A stretch of DNA of 36,434 nt, taken from the NCBI GenBank assembly GCA_027009115.1, contig JALVDI010000206.1:1-36434 (forward strand), given 5' to 3'. Numbering within the stretch: position 1 is the stretch's first letter; the number at the start of each line of letters is the position of its first letter. The stretch comes from Polyangiaceae bacterium. Lineage in GTDB: Bacteria > Myxococcota_A > Polyangia > Polyangiales > Houyiibacteriaceae. A model generated the notes under the pieces. The model did no database searches, was not told the DNA's origin, and worked only from the letters and a program-made list of their open reading frames with translations. A program made the position numbers and the translations under genes. Below are positions 24,913-33,113 of this stretch, one piece after another.

Positions 24913-26820
24913 GTGAGCCGCCCTCGCGTCGACGTCGTGGTCCCAGGAGCCGAGGGGAGCTGGATCGCCCGGGCCCTGCGTCAGGCGGGCTACGACGTGC
25001 GCGAGGCGGACGACGCCAAGGGCAGCGCCGACGCCGACGCCGTGATCCTCGACCGCTCCGTACCCGGGTTCGAGGCCATCCTCACCGAGCTGGGGGCCCC
25101 AGCGCGGATCGTGGTGGGGTGGGAGCCGGCCGAACCCGAGGACCGGCAGGCGTGGGGGGCGCGCGCGGTGTTCACGCGCCCCGTTTCATCCCACCGCCTC
25201 CTGGAGACGCTCGCCGAGGCGATCGGACGGCCGCCACCGCCGTCGTCGGCGCGCACCACCTTGCCGGCACCGAGCTCACGTCCGCCGGAGGCGCCGCCCC
25301 CGCTGCGAGAGCCAACGATCAGCCTCGGCGAAGGGACGCCGGCGCGGGAGCCGACCCTCAACCTGGAGGTCTCGGAGGTCCCCACATCGCCCAACACCCA
25401 AGCCGCCGACCAAGGCAGCCCGGAGCCGCCGCCGTCCTCATCCTCACAGGACCTCTCTTCGGCGGGCATCCACGTCGAGTTCGGACCGCGCATCGACGCG
25501 CTCTTGCGCGAGGCGGACAGGCGGGTCTTTCCCAACGAACGGCCCCTCGACCTGCGCTTTCCGGGGGGCGACGAGCCCGCCCAGGAGCTCGTCCCCGATG
25601 ACCTCTTGGCGGAAGTCTCCATGCCTCTCGACGTGCCCGACGCAGATCCCCTGGATGCCTTCACCTTCGTGGGGACGCCGGACCTCGTCACCGGTGGGGA
25701 ACGCGCCGAGGCCCCCCCCTCCGATGCCGGGAGCACGAGCGGCCGCACGCCGCGCACCGTCGACGATCGCCCGGGCCGATCCTCCGACCCGGGCAGCGCC
25801 TCGACCGCGGTGCGCTCCGGGGTCGCCCGAGAGGGGATGCTCCCAGCGGCCGGGGCCATCCGGGTACTGTGGCAGGCCCACGACGAGCCACGACCGGTTC
25901 AACTGAGCTTTCAGATCGCCGGGGGACCGGCGCTGATCCTGGCGAGCCACGGGGGTCGGCTGCTCTCCCTGGAAGGCCCTGTCCACCTCCGCGCGGCCGC
26001 CCGGCTCCGAGCAGACCAACGCCTGCGGGCGGTCCCGAACGACGAGGAAAGCGCCCGCGCGCTACTCCAGGACGAGGTCCGCTTTGGGCGACTCGACGCC
26101 TTCGAGCTGTCCCAGCTCCTGCGGCGAGCGCGCGAGACGCTCATCCACGAGTTGGTGGTCGCGCCGGAGGCTCGGTTCCGGATGGAACCCTTCACCGGCA
26201 GCGCCGGAGAACGCCCGTTGGTGCATGGTCGGCTGGTCGCCGTCGCCTGCGAGGGAGCCCGCCAGCGTGTGAGGGCGCGGGAGGCGCTGCGCTGGCTCGG
26301 GTTGGCTCCCCAAGAAAAGCTCGTGCTCTCCAGTACCTTCGGACCACGCGCCCTCGACGCGGGGCTGGAGCCCGAGCTCATCGAGGCGTTCGAAGCCGCC
26401 GCCGATCGCGCCGTGGGCGAGCTCCTGGGCTCCACGCCTACCGTCGCGGGCGTCGCCGGGGCCCTGCTGACCCTGGCCTCGGCGGACGCCGTGCGCACGG
26501 AGGGCACCGCGGACTCGATGGAGGTCCGGGCCGGCGTGGCCCGCGAGCGCATCCTCCGAGCGGCACGCCTCGCGCGCGAAGGGAACTACTTCGTCATCCT
26601 CGGCGTCGACCCCCAGGCCTCCGGTCGTGCGATCGAGCGCGCCCGCCGCCGAGCAACCCGGGAGCTCCTCCAGATCGACCTCGCCTTCCTCGACCTCGAG
26701 AACCTGGAGGATGTGCGGCGCGAAGCCCTGGTTGCGATCGAAGAGGCCGCTGCCGTTCTCGCCGACCGCCGACTGCGGGAGGCCTACGCGCGAGCCCTCG
26801 AGCGCCCACCCTTGCGGTAG
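24913..26820 (+). CDS. Degenerate receiver / DUF4388 (PATAN) / DnaJ-like protein
   Basis: A 635-residue three-part protein. Residues 5-106 look like a response-regulator receiver (Asp47 in VILDRS; RAVFTRPVSSHRLLETLAEAI at the end), but the acidic pair after the first strand is missing (VVVPGAEG), so it is probably not phosphorylated normally. Residues about 107-310 are Pro/Ser/Glu-rich linker. From about 315 a DUF4388/PATAN-like region follows (DEVRFGRLDAFELSQLLRRA, then MEPFTGSAG). The last 80 residues resemble the DnaJ J-domain fold (NYFVILGVDPQASG) without a visible HPD motif. This mix is typical of myxobacterial regulators. It starts at GTG 24913 and lies 32 nt upstream of def, so it may be co-transcribed with def-fmt. 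Function unknown. Confidence 0.82.
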   Translation: MSRPRVDVVVPGAEGSWIARALRQAGYDVREADDAKGSADADAVILDRSVPGFEAILTELGAPARIVVGWEPAEPEDRQAWGARAVFTRPVSSHRLLETLAEAIGRPPPPSSARTTLPAPSSRPPEAPPPLREPTISLGEGTPAREPTLNLEVSEVPTSPNTQAADQGSPEPPPSSSSQDLSSAGIHVEFGPRIDALLREADRRVFPNERPLDLRFPGGDEPAQELVPDDLLAEVSMPLDVPDADPLDAFTFVGTPDLVTGGERAEAPPSDAGSTSGRTPRTVDDRPGRSSDPGSASTAVRSGVAREGMLPAAGAIRVLWQAHDEPRPVQLSFQIAGGPALILASHGGRLLSLEGPVHLRAAARLRADQRLRAVPNDEESARALLQDEVRFGRLDAFELSQLLRRARETLIHELVVAPEARFRMEPFTGSAGERPLVHGRLVAVACEGARQRVRAREALRWLGLAPQEKLVLSSTFGPRALDAGLEPELIEAFEAAADRAVGELLGSTPTVAGVAGALLTLASADAVRTEGTADSMEVRAGVARERILRAARLAREGNYFVILGVDPQASGRAIERARRRATRELLQIDLAFLDLENLEDVRREALVAIEEAAAVLADRRLREAYARALERPPLR

Positions 26821-26852
26821 GTTCTGAGCAGCACTACAGCGATACGGTCAAC

Positions 26853-27371
26853 ATGGCGATCCGACCCATCCTCCACTACCCCGACAAACGCCTGCGGATC
26901 CCGGGCAAACCGGTGACCGACTTCGGCCCCGAATTCCAGCAGCTCGTCGAGGACATGGCCGAGACGATGTACGCAGCGCCCGGCGTCGGCCTCGCTGCTC
27001 CACAGATTGGGGTGTCTCTCCGCCTCTTCGTCATCGACGTGGCTACCGGCGACGACGAGCCGAGCGACCTTCGCGTGTTCACCAACCCGGAGCTGCTCGA
27101 GCTCGAGGGCTCCGTGCTCTTCGACGAGGGCTGCCTCTCCTTCCCGGGCGCTCGCGAGGAGATCGAACGGGCCGAGCGGGTCCGCGTTCGGGCCCTGGAT
27201 CGCCACGGCGAAGCTTTCGAGCTCGAGGCGGACGGACTCCTCGCCATCGCTATCCAACACGAAAACGACCACCTCGACGGCAAGCTGATGATCGACAAGC
27301 TCGGGGTGCTGCGCCGTCGGCTCTTGCATCGCTCGATGGTCAAGCGCGCGACCGCCGCGGCCATGGCCTGA
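26853..27371 (+). CDS. def: Peptide deformylase
   Basis: A 172-residue metalloenzyme that removes the N-formyl group from nascent proteins. All three motifs are intact: GVGLAAPQIG (44-53), EGCLSFPG (92-99, metal ligand Cys94) and QHENDH (135-140, metal ligands His136 and His140, catalytic Glu137). Length is typical. The ATG at 26853 lies 32 nt after the DUF4388 gene with no clear Shine-Dalgarno sequence; a TACGGT at 26843-26848 is a weak candidate for an internal promoter. It is followed by fmt after 18 nt, the usual def-fmt pairing of deformylation and formylation. Confidence 0.97.
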   Translation: MAIRPILHYPDKRLRIPGKPVTDFGPEFQQLVEDMAETMYAAPGVGLAAPQIGVSLRLFVIDVATGDDEPSDLRVFTNPELLELEGSVLFDEGCLSFPGAREEIERAERVRVRALDRHGEAFELEADGLLAIAIQHENDHLDGKLMIDKLGVLRRRLLHRSMVKRATAAAMA

Positions 27372-27389
27372 GCGGCACGAGCGGGGACG

Positions 27390-28325
27390 ATGCGCGCGCT
27401 CTTCTTCGGTAGCCCAGCATTCGCCGTGCCGTGTCTCGACGCGCTCCACGAGATCGCCGAGGTCGTCGCGGTCTTCTCTCAGCCCGATCGGCCCGCCGGC
27501 CGTGGCCTGGCGCTCCGAGCGCCGGCGGTGAAGGTGCGCGCCCTGGAGCTCGGGCTGCCCGTCTCCCAGCCCACCAAGGTGCGGACGGCTGCCTTCGCCG
27601 AAGAGCTCCGGGCCCACGAGGCGGACATCGCCGTGGTCGTCGCCTATGGTCGGATCCTGCCGAAGGCCGTGCTCGACGCACCGCGGCGGGGCTGCGTCAA
27701 CGTCCACGCCTCGCTGCTCCCACGCTGGCGCGGAGCCGCGCCGATTCAGTGGGCCCTCGCGACCGGTGACCAAGAGACCGGCGTGACCTTGATGCAAATG
27801 GACGAGGGGATGGACACGGGCCCGATCCTGGCGACCCGGCGTACGCCTATCGCTCCCGACGAGACGACCCCCGAGCTCGCCGAGCGCCTTTCGGACCTGG
27901 GAGCCCAACTCCTTCGGGAGGAGCTTCCGCGTTGGGTCGCCGGAGCGCTCGCTCCGATGCCTCAGCCTCCCGATGGGGTGACGATGGCCCCGCTGCTGAC
28001 CAAGGAGGACGGGCGGCTGCCTTGGTCACGCAGCGCCCGCGCGGTCCACGACCGCGTCCGAGCCATGAAGCCGTGGCCTGGAGCGTTCACCGACGTGGAC
28101 GGCGAAGACCGCCGCATCAAGGTCCACGCCACCCATGTCGTGCACGAGACCGGCCACCATGGCGACCCCGGGGAAGTGATCGGCGCCGACGAAAGGGGCG
28201 TACGGGTGGCATGCGGCGAAGGCGTCATCGCGCTCGATGTGCTCCAGGACCCCAGCCGCCGACGCCTGGAGGCCGCGGCCTATCTTCGCGGGCCCGGACT
28301 CTCGCCCGGCACGCGGCTGCGCTGA
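27390..28325 (+). CDS. fmt: Methionyl-tRNA formyltransferase
   Basis: A 311-residue enzyme that formylates initiator Met-tRNA using 10-formyl-tetrahydrofolate. It shows the Rossmann start MRALFFGSPAFAVP, and the catalytic set Asn104, His106 (VNVHASLLPRWRGAAPIQ) and Asp142 (MDTGPIL). The C-terminal OB-fold domain, about residues 205-311, begins near TKEDGRLPW and includes AMKPWPGAFT. Length is normal. It lies 18 nt after def and 14 nt before the adenosyltransferase gene, all on the plus strand and probably one transcript. Confidence 0.97.
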   Translation: MRALFFGSPAFAVPCLDALHEIAEVVAVFSQPDRPAGRGLALRAPAVKVRALELGLPVSQPTKVRTAAFAEELRAHEADIAVVVAYGRILPKAVLDAPRRGCVNVHASLLPRWRGAAPIQWALATGDQETGVTLMQMDEGMDTGPILATRRTPIAPDETTPELAERLSDLGAQLLREELPRWVAGALAPMPQPPDGVTMAPLLTKEDGRLPWSRSARAVHDRVRAMKPWPGAFTDVDGEDRRIKVHATHVVHETGHHGDPGEVIGADERGVRVACGEGVIALDVLQDPSRRRLEAAAYLRGPGLSPGTRLR

Positions 28326-28339
28326 GAAGGGAAACCCCG

Positions 28340-28894
28340 ATGAAGATCTACACGAAGACGGGAGACCGCGGTCAGACGGGCTTGTTCGGAGGCGCGCGGG
28401 TGTCGAAGGCGACCGCCCGAGTCCGCGCCTACGGTGACGTCGACGAGCTCAACAGCGTGCTCGGGGTCGCCCGCGCGGGGGGTGTCCCCACCCCCGTGGA
28501 CGCCGTGCTGAGCATCGTCCAGAGCGAGCTGTTCGATGTGGGCGCCGAGCTCGCAACAGCCCCCGGGCGCAGCGCCCAAGGCTTCGCCCCAATCGACGAG
28601 CGAGCCATCGAGCGCCTCGAACGTGCCATCGATGAGGCCGTCGCGGCGCTGCCGCCGCTCAAGAGTTTCATCCTGCCCGGTGGTTGCCTTGGGGCGGCGC
28701 AGCTCCATGTGGCGCGAACGGTCTGCCGGCGGGCGGAACGCTCCGTCGTGGCCCTCGCCGACGACGAGGTCGTGCGCGACACGCTCGTCGTCTACCTCAA
28801 CCGCTTGAGCGACCTGCTCTTCGTCCTGGCCCGCCTCACCAACCAGGAGGCCGGATGCCCGGACGTCGAATGGAGAGGCCGCGCGCACCAATAG
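28340..28894 (+). CDS. pduO: PduO-type cob(I)alamin adenosyltransferase
   Basis: A 184-residue enzyme that transfers adenosyl from ATP to cob(I)alamin to make coenzyme B12. Family motifs are TKTGDRGQTGLFGG (ATP-binding N terminus, 5-18), RAYGDVDELNSVLG (29-42), FILPGG (110-115), ARTVCRRAER (125-134, ATP-contacting Arg) and YLNRLSDLLFVLAR (152-165). Start ATG 28340 has an AAGGG about 10 nt ahead. It is last in the DUF4388-def-fmt string and is followed at once by a strong hairpin. No B12-dependent enzyme or cobalamin riboswitch is seen in the window. Confidence 0.95.
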   Translation: MKIYTKTGDRGQTGLFGGARVSKATARVRAYGDVDELNSVLGVARAGGVPTPVDAVLSIVQSELFDVGAELATAPGRSAQGFAPIDERAIERLERAIDEAVAALPPLKSFILPGGCLGAAQLHVARTVCRRAERSVVALADDEVVRDTLVVYLNRLSDLLFVLARLTNQEAGCPDVEWRGRAHQ

Positions 28895-28896
28895 TG

Positions 28897-28924
28897 AAGA
28901 GCCGGCGCGTTGACGCCGGCTCTT
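28897..28924 (+). terminator. Strong hairpin after the adenosyltransferase gene
   Basis: AAGAGCCGGCG (28897-28907) pairs perfectly with CGCCGGCTCTT (28914-28924): 11 bp with a 6-nt loop, starting 3 nt after the stop. The following bases (GGTCCTTACC) are only weakly T-rich. Placement at an operon end makes termination likely. Confidence 0.75.
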
Positions 28925-29189
28925 GGTCCTTACCGTGAGAGAGGAGGAGTGGTTTGAACCGAACCCCTACCATTCTGGTAGGTGGGTGCCGTGTCGCGCC
29001 GCTTCAGGCTTCCCAGTGATGCTTGCTGGGTCTGCACACCACGGGCGACTGAGCCCCCGGTTCGATGGAGTCAGGGATTCGTTTCGCTACCTCGCAAGCC
29101 ACAGAGGGACATAAAGACACCCTACGCACGCGGGCTGCCCCGGTCAACGGGCACGCGGGCACACAGGCGCACCGGTACCGCTCAGGGTC
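28925..29189. other. Convergent gene-free gap with hairpins; possible structured RNA
   Basis: This gap lies between the adenosyltransferase terminator and the stop of the minus-strand gene at 29190. It is less GC-rich than its surroundings and no frame in it has codon use like the neighbours. On the plus strand CCTACC (28966-28971) pairs with GGTAGG (28977-28982), and CCCAG (29012-29016) with CTGGG (29026-29030). CCGTG (28989-28993) pairs with CACGG (29040-29044), enclosing the second hairpin. A direct repeat GCACGCGGGC occurs at 29126-29135 and 29151-29160. It does not show the hallmarks of tmRNA, RNase P RNA or SRP RNA. A small RNA on either strand is possible but unproven. Confidence 0.3.
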
Positions 29190-30887
29190 TCAGTCCTTCA
29201 CCGGTGTGGCCTTCAGAGCGGCCTTGCCGTTTTTCTTGTAAACGGTGAAGCGGACGCCCTTGGCACCGTGCTTGGCAACGATGGCGTCGCGGTTCTTGCG
29301 CAGCGTCTGGCTGAAGCGCTCGAAGGTGAGCCCCGCCGTCGGCTCGCCGCACGCGCGCTTCATGGCCACGAAGTCGTCGTAGACCTGACGGAAGTGGGCC
29401 TCCTCGTCGTCGGCCTCCGAAGCGGCGGCGAGAAGCTCCTCGGGGATTTGGGCGACCATCGTCTGCCCCTCGTCCTCGTCGAAGTCGTGCGCGAGCGGCG
29501 CCGCGGGCGCGGGGGGCTCCATGGCCGGCGGAGGCGGCGCAGGCGGAGGCGGAGGCGCAGGCGCGGGCGCAGCCGGTGGCGCTGCGGGCGCAGGCGCAGC
29601 GGGCGCAGGCGCAGGGGGCGCGGGCGCTGCGGCAGGCTCGGGCGCGGGCGGAATCTCAGCCGCCCCCCCCTCGTCCTGAGCGAAACCGAAGAACGGGGTC
29701 GAGCCGCCCCGCTCCGGCGCCGCACCGAGGATCTCGTCCAGATCCTTCGCGGGCTTCGCCGCCCCCGCGCCGGTCCCTGCGACGCGTTCGAGCCCCTGGT
29801 TGACGTCCTTGGCGATCTGCCGGTATCGGCGCGTCAGCTTCGTCTCGTCGAGACGCTGAAGCTGACCGCTGGCGAGCGCCTGTGCGACGTCGCGGAAGCG
29901 GCGATAGGGACGTACGTGCTCCAACCACATGAAGAGCAGTCCCAGCAGACCCAGGACAAGAGCGACCGCGCCCACCGCGATCCACGGCACGCTGTCGAGG
30001 GACTCCTCGTAGCGGAAGAGATCGAGCGGGGACGCGAGAGCGCTCGCCGGCCGTGTGATGACGTAGCCAACCTGAGCGTGGGAAGCGCTACCGGTCACCA
30101 GGGCGAAGATCCCGCGACCGCTCTCACCCACAGGCATCGGGTCCGTCCGCCCTTCGCTCGCGAGCGCCGGGTCTTCGAGAGCGCTCGCCAGGGCTGCCTC
30201 GATCTGGGGCGCCTGAGGCACCCCCTGGCCGGGCTCGATGTGCGACGCGAGCAGCCGCTCCCGGGCGAAGAAGCCCAGGCTGGCGCCGGGGATGCGCGAC
30301 GCGAGACGCGCCGTGAGCTGTGGGCTCACCTCCATGCAGTGGATGATGGCGCCGACGTAGCGGCCGCCGTCGATGACCGGGCGCGCCGCCACCCGGTAGA
30401 TGACCCCGTTGTAAAGGAGGACGTCGTCGGTGAGATAACCGCTGAGGGCGCGCTGCACGACGGGGAAGGCCCCAAGCCCCGCGCCCGCCGGAGGAGCGCT
30501 GCCCCCAAGCTGGGCGATGATCTCGCCTTGGGCATCGACGGCGAAGAGCAACTGCGCTGCTCCCTCCTGGAGCTGGGTGTTGAGCTCGGCGAGCTTGCGA
30601 CCGAGACCGTCGCGAAGGGAGCCCTCCAGCTCGCTGCGGTCGCGTCGGCTGCTCGCGCGCTGCAGCGCCGAACGCACGTCGCTGTTCGCCGCCATCGGGG
30701 CGATGTCGTCGAGGCGAGCCCTGGCGTCGTACCGGAGCCACAGCTCGAGCTCCACACGGTCACGGCGGAGCTGCTCCTCCAAGCGCGTGTCGTAGTTGCG
30801 GTTGATCTGGTCTTGCGCGATGAACGCGGCGGCGACTCCGGCCCCGGCCGCCACGGCGAGGAGGAAGTAGTAGAAGCGAGACAGCAT
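29190..30887 (-). CDS. MXAN_5187-like membrane sensor-type protein
   Basis: A 565-residue inner-membrane protein. Transmembrane segment 1 (about 6-24) is followed by a periplasmic region to about 300 with Cache-like features (QLLFAVDAQGEIIAQLG, YRVAARPVIDGGRYVGAI). Transmembrane segment 2 is at 301-321, then a HAMP-like helix pair (RFRDVAQALASGQLQRLDE), a Pro/Ala-rich linker of about 55 residues, and a C-terminal domain (about 490-565) with EEAHFRQVYDDFVAMKRACGE and FERFSQTLRKNRDAIV. I recognise that last domain, from memory and without a search, as the MXAN_5187 C-terminal domain of myxobacteria. No kinase, cyclase or methyl-accepting domain is present, so the output is unknown. It starts 3 nt after the stop of the secreted-protein gene, so the two are one operon. 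Confidence 0.85.
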   Translation of the reverse strand: MLSRFYYFLLAVAAGAGVAAAFIAQDQINRNYDTRLEEQLRRDRVELELWLRYDARARLDDIAPMAANSDVRSALQRASSRRDRSELEGSLRDGLGRKLAELNTQLQEGAAQLLFAVDAQGEIIAQLGGSAPPAGAGLGAFPVVQRALSGYLTDDVLLYNGVIYRVAARPVIDGGRYVGAIIHCMEVSPQLTARLASRIPGASLGFFARERLLASHIEPGQGVPQAPQIEAALASALEDPALASEGRTDPMPVGESGRGIFALVTGSASHAQVGYVITRPASALASPLDLFRYEESLDSVPWIAVGAVALVLGLLGLLFMWLEHVRPYRRFRDVAQALASGQLQRLDETKLTRRYRQIAKDVNQGLERVAGTGAGAAKPAKDLDEILGAAPERGGSTPFFGFAQDEGGAAEIPPAPEPAAAPAPPAPAPAAPAPAAPPAAPAPAPPPPPAPPPPAMEPPAPAAPLAHDFDEDEGQTMVAQIPEELLAAASEADDEEAHFRQVYDDFVAMKRACGEPTAGLTFERFSQTLRKNRDAIVAKHGAKGVRFTVYKKNGKAALKATPVKD

Positions 30888-30890
30888 CGT

Positions 30891-31568
30891 TCAGCTCCCC
30901 CCGCCGAGGGTGATCGGCTCGACCTGCAGGGGCACTCCCTCGGTTACCTGCACCGGAGCCGAATGCACCTCTTCGGCGCCGCGGAACACCTTGAGCGTGT
31001 AACTCCCCGCGGCGATCCCTTCGAAAGAGTAGCTTCCGTCGGGCGCCATCCGGGCGCACGCGACGAGGTCGCCCAGGGCATGCACGGTCCCACCCACGTG
31101 GGCGTAGAGGCGATCGGTGATCGTGTACGGACCGCCCGCGGGAACGTTGATGGCGCGGGCGTTGCCCGGGGCCGTCGCCAGGGGCGCGAAGTCGGGGATC
31201 TCGCTCGACTGGAGCTCGTGGGCGCAGCCATCACGGTTCTCGATGCGCAGCGCCGCGCCGGCCTTCGTGACGATCGTCTTGGGCATCAGATCGCCGCCCT
31301 GGATGCGGTACGTGCACCCGGTCGGGGCCTCGACCTCGGCCCCGGTCAGGACGACGGCGAGCTCGCGGTCGGGCCGAGGTCGCGGCGGACGCGGATCGAG
31401 GAAGCCATTCCAAACCTTCCAGTAGTAGGTGGCCGGTCCTTCCTCCGCCGCGGGTCTGGAGGCGTCGGACGCCATCCGAACCGTTCCGCGGATCGGCGCC
31501 GCCAGAGCGGTGGCCCCGGCCACCCCCGCGACGGCGATCACCCACTTGAGCACTGCCTTCGTCCGCAT
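30891..31568 (-). CDS. Secreted protein with cupredoxin-like and carboxypeptidase-regulatory-like parts
   Basis: A 225-residue protein with a Sec signal peptide (about residues 1-24, cleavage near LAA). The middle (about 70-165) is beta-rich and has the look of a cupredoxin-like fold (PKTIVTKAGAALRIENRDGCAHEL, then PYTITDRLYAHVGGTVHALGD), but a full copper-ligand set is not evident. The last 60 residues (MAPDGSYSFEGIAAGSYTLKVFRG) match the carboxypeptidase-regulatory/SpaA-like beta-sandwich. ATG 31568 has AAAAGGGG just ahead. The MXAN_5187-like membrane protein follows after 3 nt, so this may be its periplasmic partner or ligand. Function is not known. Confidence 0.82.
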   Translation of the reverse strand: MRTKAVLKWVIAVAGVAGATALAAPIRGTVRMASDASRPAAEEGPATYYWKVWNGFLDPRPPRPRPDRELAVVLTGAEVEAPTGCTYRIQGGDLMPKTIVTKAGAALRIENRDGCAHELQSSEIPDFAPLATAPGNARAINVPAGGPYTITDRLYAHVGGTVHALGDLVACARMAPDGSYSFEGIAAGSYTLKVFRGAEEVHSAPVQVTEGVPLQVEPITLGGGS

Positions 31569-31604
31569 GAAACCCCTTTTGAGTTCGGTGGGTTACGCGC
31601 GTCG

Positions 31605-31634
31605 ATGGTACGGGGGCAGGGCCGGCGCGGTCAA
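31605..31634 (-). promoter_or_regulatory. Candidate promoter of the secreted protein / MXAN_5187-like operon
   Basis: On the minus strand TTGACC (31634-31629) and TACCAT (31610-31605) are separated by 18 nt, a fair match to housekeeping -35/-10 boxes. The start would be near 31598, giving a leader of about 30 nt with a Shine-Dalgarno-like AAGGGG before the ATG at 31568. It lies between the upstream lipid-kinase stop (31643) and the operon. Confidence 0.5.
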
Positions 31635-31642
31635 CGGAAAGC

Positions 31643-32662
31643 TCAGCCTCGACTGAGCGGCGGAGGCGCATAGTAGTCCACCACGCGGATCTTACGAGAG
31701 AGGCGGACCTCGAAGGTTTGGCGCTCCCCTTGGGCGTCGCCGCCGATCTCGAAAGGCAGCGGGCGGTCCAGCTCGACGCGCACATGCTCGACCAAGAAAT
31801 CATGAACGCGAGGATCCCGGTAGGTCCCTTTCCAGATCTCGCGGATGTGCCGCGCGACATCCAGGCTTCCGATGTCCACGACGCGGAGGTTGAAGCGGTC
31901 GTCGCGGTCCTCGGCGAAGGGGAAGATGCGCGCCCCAAAGCCCCAGTACGGAACCGTCGAGGCCCAGACACCACGCATCGGGCCTTCGTAGAGCAGCTCC
32001 CCAGGATCCATGGGAGCACCAACGGGCTGTCCGTCGACCCCAAGGCGCAGCGCCGGCTCGCCGAGGTTGGTGATCCGGACCGGGTGGTGGGGCCAGCGTA
32101 GGATCCGCGGCATCGACAGCAGCGGAATCGCGAGCGCGTAGGAGAGTGCCCCGGTCCCGTAGCGACGGAGGATCGGGAGGCGCCGCATCACGTCGCGGAC
32201 CCGATGGAAGTCCTCGAGGGCGACCGCCTCGACCCCCACGCCGCAGAAGGGCGCCATCATCCCTTCGCACTCGACGAGGCGAAGTTCGCGGCTCCCGCCT
32301 TCTTTGCGGAGTCGGCCCAGGTCCGCGACGACGCCCGCTTGGGCACCCAACACCCACGCCAAGGCGTTGCCGGTGCCGAGCTTGAGCATACCGAAGCGTG
32401 GCGGCTCACGGCCCTGAGCGTCGGCCTCCTTGCAGATCCAGGTCACCATCTGCGTAAAGGTTCCGTCGCCACCGCCCGTGAGCACCGTCGGGTAGCCACG
32501 CTCGACGATCCGCCGCGCGATCTCGCGACCTTCCTCCAGGCTGCGTGAAACGAAGAGGTCGCCGCTCTGGACGATCTGGTCGAGCATGCCGACGAGGTCC
32601 TCCGTGACCCCCTTCGCGTTCCCGTTGACGACGACCGCGACGCGGTCCTCTGCGGCACTCAC
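31643..32662 (-). CDS. Diacylglycerol/lipid kinase family protein
   Basis: A 339-residue protein of the DAGK-catalytic family. It has VVNGNAKG near the N terminus (11-18), the nucleotide-binding TGGGDGTFTQ (62-71) and LKLGTGNALAW (94-104), and a C-terminal beta-sandwich domain containing VRITNLGEPALRLGVDGQPVG. Such enzymes phosphorylate diacylglycerol or other lipids at the membrane; the substrate here cannot be told. The GTG at 32662 (GTGA) overlaps the stop of the preceding dehydratase gene and leads straight into the conserved core, so I prefer it to a start at 32695. It is separated from the next gene by a probable promoter. Confidence 0.92.
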   Translation of the reverse strand: MSAAEDRVAVVVNGNAKGVTEDLVGMLDQIVQSGDLFVSRSLEEGREIARRIVERGYPTVLTGGGDGTFTQMVTWICKEADAQGREPPRFGMLKLGTGNALAWVLGAQAGVVADLGRLRKEGGSRELRLVECEGMMAPFCGVGVEAVALEDFHRVRDVMRRLPILRRYGTGALSYALAIPLLSMPRILRWPHHPVRITNLGEPALRLGVDGQPVGAPMDPGELLYEGPMRGVWASTVPYWGFGARIFPFAEDRDDRFNLRVVDIGSLDVARHIREIWKGTYRDPRVHDFLVEHVRVELDRPLPFEIGGDAQGERQTFEVRLSRKIRVVDYYAPPPLSRG

Positions 32663-32958
32663 CGGCGGGGCTCCCCGAGCACGTCGTCGATGCACGCGGC
32701 CAGGTGGATGTCGAGGGAAGTGACACCGCCGGCGTCGTGGGTCCAGAGGCGCACCGAGAGGCGGTCGTAGACCCAGTGGAGGTCCGGGTGATGGTTGGCC
32801 CCTTCGGCCAGGTCGCCGATGCGCTGGATCAAGCCAAGGGCCTCTCGAGCGGAACCGGCGCGGTGCTCACGAACGAGGGAGGCGCCGTCCCGTCGCCACG
32901 CAGGGTGACGCGCGAGGAAGGCATCGATGGCGGCGTCGTCGAGCAGGGGGCGAGGCAT
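32659..32958 (-). CDS. Pterin-4a-carbinolamine dehydratase
   Basis: A 99-residue protein, the family's normal size. It dehydrates 4a-hydroxytetrahydropterin, recycling the cofactor of aromatic amino acid hydroxylases. The motif EGANHHPDLHWVYDRLSVRLWTHD... is diagnostic: His56-His57-Pro58-Asp59 and His74 in the THDAGG turn are the active-site set. No aromatic hydroxylase gene is seen nearby, so here it may serve another pterin role. ATG 32958 has GGAG about 10 nt ahead. Its stop overlaps the lipid-kinase start by 4 nt. The 155 nt upstream, to the menB stop at 33114, hold no feature I can support. Confidence 0.95.
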   Translation of the reverse strand: MPRPLLDDAAIDAFLARHPAWRRDGASLVREHRAGSAREALGLIQRIGDLAEGANHHPDLHWVYDRLSVRLWTHDAGGVTSLDIHLAACIDDVLGEPRR

Positions 32959-33113
32959 GAATGAGCTCCGGGTCGAATCCGAAGGGGCGGCGCGTACCTT
33001 CGTCTGCCGCGCTTCGCAGCGCAGGATGGTTCGAGGGCTGCCTGGCGTGCTCTAGCGGAACCGACCGGAGCGCTCAAGGGGACGCCCCCACCCGTCCGCC
33101 TGCGGCGCAGGGC

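Noticed and set aside
28923-29114. 63-codon plus frame in the convergent gap (from a TTG, or a GTG at 28935)
   Set aside because: Codon third positions are not GC-biased like real genes here, and no family is recognised; GAGGAGG lies after the GTG, not before it.
28925-29189. tmRNA, tRNA, RNase P RNA, SRP RNA or cobalamin riboswitch in the gap
   Set aside because: I found no T-arm with a matching stem, no GGAAGCAGCC-type SRP loop, no GAGGAAAGTCC, and no B12-box sequence on either strand.
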